Assembly: GCA_031291645.1 (NCBI GenBank)
Contig: JARLIQ010000012.1
Span: forward strand, 1-38,345
Reading direction: 5' to 3'
Length of the DNA: 38,345 nt
From: Caulobacteraceae bacterium
GTDB lineage: Bacteria; Pseudomonadota; Alphaproteobacteria; Caulobacterales; Caulobacteraceae
The notes under the pieces are model-generated. The model was not told the origin of the DNA. It searched no databases and saw nothing but the letters and a program-made list of their open reading frames with translations. A program made the translations under genes and the position numbers. This document shows positions 7,895 through 15,171 of the stretch, in pieces. Numbering within the stretch: the first letter of the stretch is position 1; each line of letters opens with the position of its first letter.

Positions 7895-10483
7895 CTACCA
7901 GCCGACCGTCAGCGTGAAGCTGATAAATCGTCCAATCGCCGAATAGTTTGTAGAATCGTAGTCTACGTAATATGTTCGGGCGTTTTTCAAATAGGGCGGT
8001 CTCGCGTCAGATATATTTTGCACCGACAGCGCAATGTTAACCTTTTTTATCGCCAGAGAGTGAACCGGCAGATCTGCCTGGGCGGCAAGGTCTCCGGTGA
8101 CCATCGGTGATCCCTGAGGATTCGGCACAGACCGGGTATCTGTCACGCCGCCAATGTAATTTGCAAATCCAGACACCGTCAGGTCGCCCATTTCCCAAAC
8201 GACGCCTGTCCTCGACCTTAGATGCGGCGGGTTGAATAGTGTTCCGGCGAGCTCGTAGCTGGGTGACAGGGGACTATTTTGCTGAGTACTGTTTAGCCAA
8301 GCCGCTTTCTGACTCAGAGTGAGCTGTCCGGAACCGACTGTCATACCGTAAGTGGCGGCAAGGTCGACGCCGTCGATCTGCTGCGAAGCCACATTGGTAT
8401 AGGTATTGTCGACGATCGCCACGACGTTGGCCGGATTATACGAGCCGGTGGTTTCGTTGAAGACGCCACCGGTCGCCTGCGCCAGCACGGCGCTTTGCTC
8501 GGCCTGCGAAGGATTGAACGAAAGGAACGGGGCGTAGGCCGGATCGCTAAAGGCGGCGTACGCGGACGCGATCGGCACAACCACACGGTTTGTATAACTG
8601 GTATGAAAATAACTAAGTTCTACCGATAAACCACGAATGCTTCCGGGATGCCAATCTGCCGTGGCGGTCCAAGTTGTCGCTCGTTCTGGTTTAAGATCTC
8701 TATTGCCTCCAACGGTGTATATGGCGGTGGCCGTTGTGGGATAATTTCCACCAAGCATCGACGCGGGATACAGGTACGCATATGTGGCGGAGTATTCTTC
8801 TAGTAGTGTGGGGGCCTTGAACGATTGTCCCCACGAACCTTTAAGGTCAATATCTGGGGTGGGGGAATATATTAAGCCAATTTTTGGCGTTATTATATCG
8901 CCAAAATCGCTATAGTGCTCGTAGCGCGCGGCGGCGGTCACGGATAAGCTGTTCACGAACAGAATATTTTGGGAGGCCCCTATGAGCGGTATGAACAGCT
9001 CTCCAAACGCGTAGGCGTCCTGGCGGTGGGCGGTCGTATTTTCGTCGAACGTATAGTCGGGATTCGCGAAATCGGTCCTTCTATATCCGCCGCCAACGGC
9101 CGCACGCGCATCGCCGGCCGGCAATGTGAAGAGTGGCCCCTCTCCATTCACCTCGGCGCCCATCATCGTGTTGCAGTAGCAACTCGCGTCGGCTTCGATC
9201 AGAATTCTTCCAGGTGCATAAAGGCTTGTGCCGAGCTTCGCGTTGTCGACACCGTAGAGTCCCTCGATTTCGGCTGTCCAAGTGTTTGGGAGATTGAAGG
9301 TAAGAGACGGGGCAATGTTGTAATTGGTGGAGCGCGCCACATTCGACGTCAAATAGGTGGTCTGAAGCTGTGAAGACGACGTTCGTTGATTAAATAGAGC
9401 GTCGATTTCGAAGGTTGCGATGGACGCGATCTCTTGGTGGGCGCTTAGAACTATGCCATTTGTGTATTGTGAAGGCAGGAGGTCATAAGGGGAGGGGAGG
9501 TAATTTGTGTAAGGGCGCTGACTGGCGCTAATGGCGCCATCGCGCTCATTGTTGTACGTGAGAATGAAGCCGCCGGATGACCATTTCTTGCCGACAACGA
9601 AATCGTATTGTTGTTGAAAGTCGCCGCCGTCCGTCGCGCCGCCTATTCTGGCCGACGCTGTGACGCCATTGTAGTCGTGGCGTAGAATGACATTTACTAC
9701 GCCGGCGACTGCGTCCGACCCGTAGATGGCTGACGCACCATCTGCGACGACCTGAATCTGCTTCACCGCGGCGAGCGGGATGGCAGAGAGGTCGACTGCT
9801 TGGCTGAATGAGTCGTACACAAGGCGATGCCCATCCAACAACGTCAACGTCGCGTCCGGACCGAGGCCACGAAGATTCACTGATGACGCGCCTGTCGTGT
9901 TTTGGTTGTTCAAACTTCCGCCTGTGGCGCCTAACGCGACACCGGGGTTTTGGCCGCCTGGAAAATCTTGAGGAATGCTCAGCATGGCGGCGCTGACGCT
10001 TGTTTGGCCGGCCTGGAGAATATCCCTTTGGGTTAGCGCAATTGTTGGTGAAGCTTGGGGTGCGCCTTTGATCCTGGTTCCCGTCACGACCACTTCGTTA
10101 ACGGCGGTCGCGGATGGGGGCTCGGCTTGAGCCCCCGCCAACTGGGGGCTGCTTGAGCTTCCCGAAATCATAAACACACCCTGGGGGCCGCGCCGGAACG
10201 ACATTCCCGATCCAGCTAAGAGCGTACGCAGTCCATCGTCGGCGTTGAATGTCCCGACCAACGGACCGCTCGTTTTGGTCTTCGCGGTGGCATTGTCATA
10301 GACCAGTTGTTGGCCCGACGCCCGAGCGAAGGCGCGTAGGGCGGCGCCCAAATTTTGCGGAGGAATGTTGAAGTTGTACGTCGCAGTCTGTGCGTGAACC
10401 GCCACCGCAGGTGCAAGCCCGACCATCGCTAATGCGAGTGTTGAGGTTCGAAGTGCGCTGCGACGACGACGAGACTTGAACAT
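7895..10483 (-). CDS. TonB-dependent transducer with N-terminal STN signalling domain
   Basis: An 862-residue outer-membrane receptor of the FecA/transducer type. From ATG 10483 there is a signal peptide (RTSTLALAMVGLAPAVAVHAQ), then a secretin/TonB short N-terminal domain at about residues 33-108 (NFNIPPQNLGAALRAFARASGQ ... GVFMISG), then a TonB box (VNEVVVTGTRI) and plug (SVNLRGLGPDATLTLLDGHRLV ... AIYGSDAVAGVVNVILR), and a barrel ending in aromatic VGW. The frame opens 26 codons earlier, but the signal peptide favours 10483, which has an AGGGGC site upstream. The STN domain would contact FecR in the periplasm so that ligand binding switches on the sigma factor. Local AT-rich stretches (for example near 8880-8910) contrast with the GC-rich neighbours and hint at transfer. 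The imported ligand is presumably the peptide cleaved by the adjacent S9 peptidase. Confidence 0.92.
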   Translation of the reverse strand: MFKSRRRRSALRTSTLALAMVGLAPAVAVHAQTATYNFNIPPQNLGAALRAFARASGQQLVYDNATAKTKTSGPLVGTFNADDGLRTLLAGSGMSFRRGPQGVFMISGSSSSPQLAGAQAEPPSATAVNEVVVTGTRIKGAPQASPTIALTQRDILQAGQTSVSAAMLSIPQDFPGGQNPGVALGATGGSLNNQNTTGASSVNLRGLGPDATLTLLDGHRLVYDSFSQAVDLSAIPLAAVKQIQVVADGASAIYGSDAVAGVVNVILRHDYNGVTASARIGGATDGGDFQQQYDFVVGKKWSSGGFILTYNNERDGAISASQRPYTNYLPSPYDLLPSQYTNGIVLSAHQEIASIATFEIDALFNQRTSSSQLQTTYLTSNVARSTNYNIAPSLTFNLPNTWTAEIEGLYGVDNAKLGTSLYAPGRILIEADASCYCNTMMGAEVNGEGPLFTLPAGDARAAVGGGYRRTDFANPDYTFDENTTAHRQDAYAFGELFIPLIGASQNILFVNSLSVTAAARYEHYSDFGDIITPKIGLIYSPTPDIDLKGSWGQSFKAPTLLEEYSATYAYLYPASMLGGNYPTTATAIYTVGGNRDLKPERATTWTATADWHPGSIRGLSVELSYFHTSYTNRVVVPIASAYAAFSDPAYAPFLSFNPSQAEQSAVLAQATGGVFNETTGSYNPANVVAIVDNTYTNVASQQIDGVDLAATYGMTVGSGQLTLSQKAAWLNSTQQNSPLSPSYELAGTLFNPPHLRSRTGVVWEMGDLTVSGFANYIGGVTDTRSVPNPQGSPMVTGDLAAQADLPVHSLAIKKVNIALSVQNISDARPPYLKNARTYYVDYDSTNYSAIGRFISFTLTVGW

Positions 10484-10595
10484 AGGCGGGCCCCTAATGA
10501 GCGCAGGCCTCGACCGCCGAGGCGCGCTTGAAGGATCAAGACGCGCCACCATCGAGATCATTCACTTGAACCCGTATGAAAAGTTTGCGGCGGCT

Positions 10596-11648
10596 TCAGC
10601 CGCCTTTGCCGACCAGGACCTTCCTGCCGTCATCATCACGAAGCTGGATGGGAAAGACGCCGGTGACCCCTTCGATGAAAGCGGGCGTGTCGCCGGCGGT
10701 GAACACGCCGCTGATTAGCACCCGGCCAACTGCGCCATCACCAATGGCAATCTTCTCATCGGAGTAGCGATTGACGCGCTCCACAGCGGAGCTGAGCGGT
10801 TCATCCACAAACACTAGCTGGCCGCCCTCCCACGAGAGGGTTCGAACGGAGTCCACGGGTATGACTTGGGCGGATTGTGCTGCGACGGGAACGACAAGTT
10901 CGCGGCCCGGCGTCAACGTCTGATCGGCCGGCGCCCCCGTGACCGCGTTGGCGAGGACGACATGTCGGGGTTGGGCGGAACCGACGGCCTTGTCCAACAC
11001 GGCCACATGGCCTTGGTAGAGGATGATCTGAACCTGGCCGCGCAAAAGCTCGACGCTGAATTCGGTGCCAGTCGCCAACACGACCTTGTCAGCGGCCGCC
11101 ACGGTGAAGGGACGATTGGGATTCTTGGCGACGGTGAATTTTGCGCGACCGTAGTCCAAACGTAGGTCGCGGCGGCCAGATAGGTAGCGGACTTCCACTT
11201 TCGAGGCGGCATCGAGCGAGATTTTGGACCCATCCGAGAGCACTACGACGCGGCGCTCCCCAACGGCCGTCTGGTAGGATCGGGGCGATCCCTTGATCCA
11301 AATCCCCGTTCCGACCAGGAAAACAGCCACAACCACGGTCGCCGCGAGGATCGACCAGGGAGAGCGGGCCGCCATCGGCGCCCAACGGGCCCGTTGGCCC
11401 CGGCGGAATGTGGTGAGGGCCGCTGTGCGCATGTGGACCAATTCGGGGGTCACGGCAGCTTGTTCGACCGCCCGCCACGCCCGGATCGAGTCGTCGAAAG
11501 CTTGGCGATGGGCGTCATCGGCCTGCAACCATGCGTCGAAGCGTTCCTGCTCGTCGGCCGTCAGGCTGCCTTCGGATAGGCGCAGGCACCACGCGCTCGC
11601 CTCTTCGACCGGACCGTCTGGCGCCAACCCCAACAATTCTCGTCTCAT
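10596..11648 (-). CDS. FecR-family anti-sigma / signal relay protein
   Basis: A 350-residue inner-membrane protein. The cytoplasmic N-terminus carries the DUF4880-type pattern (EEASAWCLRLSEGSLTADE ... FDAWLQADDAHRQAF, residues 15-51). One membrane segment lies at about 97-118 (PWSILAATVVVAVFLVGTGIWI). A periplasmic FecR domain follows (VGERRVVVLSDGSKISLDAAS ... RRDLRLDYGRAKFTVAKN), then a C-terminal STN-like part (LVFVDEPLSSAVERVNRY). FecR holds the sigma factor inactive until the receptor's STN domain signals through the envelope. Its ATG overlaps the sigma gene's stop as ATGA, so the two are translationally coupled and made in fixed ratio. The 112-base gap to the receptor gene may hold the sigma-dependent promoter; I could not identify it. 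Confidence 0.92.
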   Translation of the reverse strand: MRRELLGLAPDGPVEEASAWCLRLSEGSLTADEQERFDAWLQADDAHRQAFDDSIRAWRAVEQAAVTPELVHMRTAALTTFRRGQRARWAPMAARSPWSILAATVVVAVFLVGTGIWIKGSPRSYQTAVGERRVVVLSDGSKISLDAASKVEVRYLSGRRDLRLDYGRAKFTVAKNPNRPFTVAAADKVVLATGTEFSVELLRGQVQIILYQGHVAVLDKAVGSAQPRHVVLANAVTGAPADQTLTPGRELVVPVAAQSAQVIPVDSVRTLSWEGGQLVFVDEPLSSAVERVNRYSDEKIAIGDGAVGRVLISGVFTAGDTPAFIEGVTGVFPIQLRDDDGRKVLVGKGG

Positions 11649-12154
11649 AGCTCGCCCCTCACGGCACGGACGATGTGGGCTTGGGCTCGCATCAGGTGCT
11701 TGTCTACGGCGCTAGTCGAGATACTCAGGGAGTCGGCGATGGAGCGCTTGTCCATGTTCTCCAGTCGGTAAAGGACGAAAATCGCCCGTGTGCGCTCCGG
11801 CAAGTCCTTGAGCGCCGCCACTACCGCTGCGACGTCTCCGCGCGCATCGGCCACGCGGGCGGGATCGAGCGGATCAACGCCGACGGAATCGTCGGCCCAG
11901 AGGGCCGTTCTGTAGGCGGCCCGGACCTTTTCCCGACGGCTTCGATCGGAGAGCATATTGGCCGCGATGCGAAAGATGTATGCGTCCGCAGAGTCCATAG
12001 GCCCTCGGTCCGTCGTCGCCAGACGAACGAACACCTCCTGCGTCAGGTCTTCGGCCTCGGCATGGTTACGCAAGCGACGCAAGAAGAACGCCATCAGCGC
12101 CGGTCGGAAGCGGCGGCTGAGGCGGGCGAGCTCGGGCTGAGCTTCATTGCGCAT
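11645..12154 (-). CDS. FecI-like ECF RNA polymerase sigma factor
   Basis: A 169-residue ECF sigma factor. Region 2 is visible as FFLRRLRNHAEAEDLTQEVFVRL followed by ADAYIFRIAANMLSDRSRR, and region 4 as LKDLPERTRAIFVLYRLENMDKRSIADSL SISTSAVDKHLMRA with the expected helix-turn-helix. It would direct RNA polymerase to the receptor/peptidase/phosphatase genes when the FecR protein relays ligand binding. It is the first gene of the - strand operon. The start ATG 12154 has a GGGAGA site about a dozen bases upstream. Length is normal for the family. Confidence 0.93.
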   Translation of the reverse strand: MRNEAQPELARLSRRFRPALMAFFLRRLRNHAEAEDLTQEVFVRLATTDRGPMDSADAYIFRIAANMLSDRSRREKVRAAYRTALWADDSVGVDPLDPARVADARGDVAAVVAALKDLPERTRAIFVLYRLENMDKRSIADSLSISTSAVDKHLMRAQAHIVRAVRGEL

Positions 12155-12462
12155 CGCGCCGCCGTCTCTCCCAAATCAACATCACAACGACCACAAGCAT
12201 AAGACGCGCGGCAGCGAAAATCATTCACGGCCTCTACGGCCTAAATTCAGCAAGATCGCGCGGATGCGCCGCCGGCGGCCTTGGGCGGCGGTGCGCCCGG
12301 TCCGATTATCGCGGCACGTGAAGATTCGCGCGAGACGTGCGTCTTTATCTCCACGGGCCATCGCCGCGAATGCGGGACACGCCGGCCACGAGCGTTGGTC
12401 GGAGTTCCCAAGTCGGCGCGCTCGTGAAGCCACTCTTCGTTCCCTCGCGTACGAGTTGGCCC
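12155..12462. other. Intergenic region between sigma gene and LysR stub
   Basis: About 308 bases without a supportable gene. It must hold the promoter of the - strand sigma-FecR-receptor operon and that of the truncated LysR gene, which are divergent. I see no clear promoter boxes, terminator or repeat in it. Open frames here are GC-bias shadows. Confidence 0.4.
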
Positions 12463-12655
12463 ATGGAGCTTCGCCATCTGCGGTATTTCATGGTCGTCGC
12501 CGAGGAACTGCACTTTGCCGGGGCCGCAACGCAGCTCGGCATCGAGCAGTCCACGCTCAGCCGGCAGCTCCAGGACCTCAAGGCGCGCCTCTTCAATCGG
12601 ACTCGAAGGGCGATGACGCTCACCAAGGTCGGCAAACGCTTCATCGACGACGGGG
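12463..12655 (+). pseudogene. LysR-family regulator, N-terminal stub
   Basis: From ATG 12463 the frame reads MELRHLRYFMVVAEELHFAGAA, then QLGIEQSTLSRQLQDLKARLFNRTRRAMTLTKVGKRFI, which is the LysR winged helix-turn-helix (about 63 residues). The homology stops near 12655 and the frame ends at 12681; the effector domain of about 230 residues is absent. What follows immediately on the opposite strand is an IS66 transposase remnant, so the gene was cut by that insertion or a later deletion. The usual Leu-Glu in QDLEARLG appears as LKARLF. No function is expected apart from possible DNA binding by the stub. Confidence 0.75.
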
Positions 12656-12945
12656 CAGCCGTTCGGCCACGTCCGCGCTGATCTTGTGCAAGGCGCTGGC
12701 GCAGCACGGACAGGTCTTGTCCTCGACGTCGATCACCTGTTCGACGCGCGGCAGCTGGGCCGGCAGCGATCCGCGGTTGGTCAGCCGCCTGGCGGCGGCC
12801 GCCTTTTCGACCGGCGTCGACACGCGCAGCTCGGCGCCCGCCAGCTCCTGCTCCAAGTCTTCCAGCGCCAGCGTGAGCTGATCGGGATCCAGCTTCTTCG
12901 AGCGGGCGCCGAAGGCGCTCGGCGGCATGGCGCGCGCTTCGCCTG
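12655..12945 (-). pseudogene. IS66-family transposase (TnpC) remnant
   Basis: The - strand frame reads, in order, SAFGARSKKLDPDQLTLALED, then a short charged linker, NRGSLPAQLPRVEQVIDVED, KTCPCCASALHKI and SADVAERL. This is the N-terminal part of an IS66 transposase: the FG..SEKLDPDQ start, the LPAHLPR helix and the zinc-binding CPCC motif. The DDE catalytic core is missing and both ends are abrupt, so only about 95 codons of a ~520-codon gene remain. It abuts the LysR stub, which it probably interrupted. Confidence 0.75.
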
Positions 12946-13072
12946 GAGCCGTTCCCAGAGAGCCTCGCCGTCGCGCGCCCGCTAAGGGCGGGGGCCTACG
13001 AGGCGCTCTCCAGCCCATGACCGGAGCGTCTGACCCGGCTCAGTCAGCTCGCCGGCCCAGACGGGCGAGCCG

Positions 13073-13276
13073 TCAATGCGTCGGCACGGGCTCGCTGTGC
13101 GGCGATCCGCATTTCACGAAGCGCTTGGTCTTGATGTCGCGGCAGTGTTTCACCACCGGCGGGGGGCATTTGGCGAACTTGCCGTGGCTGTCGCGGCAGG
13201 GCGCGGCCTGCGCGCCTGCGGCAAGCGCGGACAGCGTCATGGCGACGGCCGCCCCAAGAACGAACATGCGGCGCAT
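13073..13276 (-). CDS. Small Cys-containing exported protein
   Basis: A 67-residue protein of unknown function. A good GGGAGGA site precedes ATG 13276 at normal distance. Residues 1-25 form a signal peptide (FVLGAAVAMTLSALAAGAQAA). The mature 42-residue part has two copies of a motif, CRDSHGKFAKC and CRDIKTKRFVKC, separated by PPPVVKH; four cysteines could form two disulfides. This duplicated CRD..(G)KF.KC pattern is what can be seen; I know no assigned function. It lies alone between two insertion-sequence remnants. Confidence 0.75.
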   Translation of the reverse strand: MRRMFVLGAAVAMTLSALAAGAQAAPCRDSHGKFAKCPPPVVKHCRDIKTKRFVKCGSPHSEPVPTH

Positions 13277-13577
13277 TCAAATCCTCCCTGAAGCCTCACG
13301 GCGGCGGCCAGTCTAGCCGGCGAGCGTGACGGCGCAATGGCGGGACCGGCTCCAACGCATTCGTGATCTGCGCTGCGGCGCTGCGCGCAGATCGCCTTCG
13401 GAGGTCGCGGAAAATCCTGAGTTAAAACATATAGATGTGAGGTCGTCTGGGGCGGGGGTGGCGCTACGAGGCGATTTCCGCCGCGGCCGGCCTGGTGGGC
13501 GAGCCGGTTCGTCGCCCCGGCGACGTGAGGCTGGCGTAGGATTTCCTGGGCCCTGGATAGCCAAGGAGGATCAGGCC
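13277..13577 (+). other. Upstream flank of the IS110 transposase (candidate bridge-RNA side)
   Basis: About 300 bases with no supportable gene. An AT-rich patch (TTAAAACATATAGATG, about 13422-13437) is followed by GC-rich sequence with short complementary arms such as GGCGA/TCGCC around 13499-13517, and an AAGGAGGA ribosome site at 13561-13570. In the IS110 subgroup the guide (bridge) RNA is encoded in the non-coding end before the transposase. The element's ends and the RNA cannot be fixed by eye. Confidence 0.35.
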
Positions 13578-14606
13578 ATGCCCTATTTTGTCGGACTCGA
13601 TGCGTCGAAGACGTCCACCCACGTCTGCGTGGTGGACCAGGACGGCGCGGTGGTCAGTGAAGGCGCCGTCGAGAGCACGCCCAAGGCGATCGCCGGCTTT
13701 CTGCGTGGCGAGGGTCGCCGCTATGCGCGGATCGGGATGGAATCCTGGTCGCTGGCGCCCTGGCTCTACGAGGGCCTGGCCAAGGCCAAGCTGCCGATCA
13801 TCTGCATCGAGGCGCGCGCCGCCCACGGCATCATGAAGGCCCAGCGGAACAAGACCGACCGGAACGACGCCCGCGGCATCGCCCAGATCATGCGCCTGGG
13901 GGCCTATCGCACGGTCCACATCAAGACGGCCTCGAGCCAGCAGATCCGCGCCCTTCTTACGGCGCGCGAGACCCTGGCCGCCAAGGCCAGGGACGTCACC
14001 AATTCGATCCAGGGCCTGCTGCTCATCTTCGGCCTGAAGCTCGCCAAGCAGCGCCTTCCCTCACACGACCAGCGGGTGCGGGCCTTGATCGGCGGGCGGG
14101 CATTCATCGCCAGCGTCATCGAACCCCTGCTGACAGTACGGACGAGCATCCTTCAGGCGAAGAAGGATATCGATGCGCGGCTCCTGGCGATCGCCGAGGA
14201 CGATCCGGTCTGTCGCAGGCTGATGACGGCGCCCGGCGTCGGCGCCTTGACCGCGCTGATCTATCGCGCCTCGGTCGACGAGCCTGGGCGGTTCGCCAAG
14301 TCCAGGTCGCTCGGCGCGCATTTCGGGCTCACGCCCCGCATGAGACAGTCCGGAGAAACCGCGCGGCCCGGCCGCATTACGCGGTGGGGCGACGGCTCGG
14401 TCAGACGCGCCCTCTTTCTCGCCGCGCGCAGCCTTTGCCAGGCGCACGCGCGCCGATCGTGGCTGACGCAGTGGGCGGACGCGGTCATCGCGCGGCGAGG
14501 CTACATGAGGGGCATGGTCGCCGTCGCGCGCCGCCTGGCCGTCGTGCTGCACCGGATGTGGGTTACCCAGACTGACTTCCGATGGGAGGCGCTGGCGCCG
14601 GCCTAG
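13578..14606 (+). CDS. IS110-family transposase (DEDD recombinase)
   Basis: A 342-residue transposase starting at ATG 13578 behind a strong AAGGAGGA site; the frame extends upstream but only the part from MPYFVGLDASK has family character. The N-terminal RuvC-like DEDD domain shows D8 (GLDASK), E55 (GMESWS), and D94/D97 (KTDRNDARGIAQ). The C-terminal domain (APGVGALTALIYRASVDEP ... LGAHFGLTPRMRQSGE) contains the conserved region with the catalytic Ser. It appears full length and intact. IS110 enzymes recombine DNA without terminal inverted repeats and, in studied cases, use an element-encoded bridge RNA. The boundaries of this copy are not evident. Confidence 0.93.
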   Translation: MPYFVGLDASKTSTHVCVVDQDGAVVSEGAVESTPKAIAGFLRGEGRRYARIGMESWSLAPWLYEGLAKAKLPIICIEARAAHGIMKAQRNKTDRNDARGIAQIMRLGAYRTVHIKTASSQQIRALLTARETLAAKARDVTNSIQGLLLIFGLKLAKQRLPSHDQRVRALIGGRAFIASVIEPLLTVRTSILQAKKDIDARLLAIAEDDPVCRRLMTAPGVGALTALIYRASVDEPGRFAKSRSLGAHFGLTPRMRQSGETARPGRITRWGDGSVRRALFLAARSLCQAHARRSWLTQWADAVIARRGYMRGMVAVARRLAVVLHRMWVTQTDFRWEALAPA

Positions 14607-15171
14607 CCGTCGAACCTCGGTCAGATCAAACGAAGTGGCGGCCTTGGGCCAGAACGCGCAGGGAAATCTGATCTCTGATCCCAGAGGTCGAAGCGAAATA
14701 TGCGTCCCCAAGGCCGCCGCCGACCGTGATCTTCCGGGGAAGACGGCTGGCCTGAGCCCGCCACCGGTCGGGAGGCCCCGCGGGGCCGGGTGAGTTCGTT
14801 GTTTAATATGCAGCTGGCGCGGCCAGACTTGCGCGATGAAATACGAACCACCCAACTTGCGGGAACGCCGAACCGGGCCGCGGCAGACGGTGCTTAAGGT
14901 CAGCGCGCGGGACATGGCGGCGGCCTGCTCGCCGGAGCGATCCCTTTGCGGTGTGAGCTGAAAGTTGACCCTACTACGATTCCCTAAAGCCGGCGCCGGC
15001 GGAGACAGAAAAGGCGACTGCCGCGGCGCCGTCGAGCTGTTGATGATGGCTGGGCTGCTGTCTACCACGCTGGCGCGTTGGAGGGATAGTTCGGCGAAGA
15101 CCCTCCACTAGCGATCTGAATAACCAACAACGTGCCTTCCTTTTGCTGCCCAAAGCCGCGTCTAGCGCCCA
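14607..15171. other. Non-coding region downstream of IS110 transposase
   Basis: About 565 bases without a supportable gene. A 12-bp perfect inverted repeat, GGCGGCCTTGGG at 14637-14648 and CCCAAGGCCGCC at 14707-14718, encloses 58 bases and could fold into a long hairpin near the end of the IS110 element. Further on I see only anonymous GC-rich sequence; near 14958 there is GCTGAAAGTTGACCC, which resembles the ends of some insertion elements but cannot be assigned. Confidence 0.4.

Noticed and set aside
12274-12285. 12-mer GGCGGCCTTGGG identical to the one in the IS110 downstream hairpin
   Set aside because: GC-rich 12-mer 2.4 kb away without further flanking similarity; not enough to define an element end.
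14061-15068. 335-codon - strand frame across the end of the IS110 transposase
   Set aside because: Half of it is antisense to a clear transposase; the rest has no recognisable protein character.
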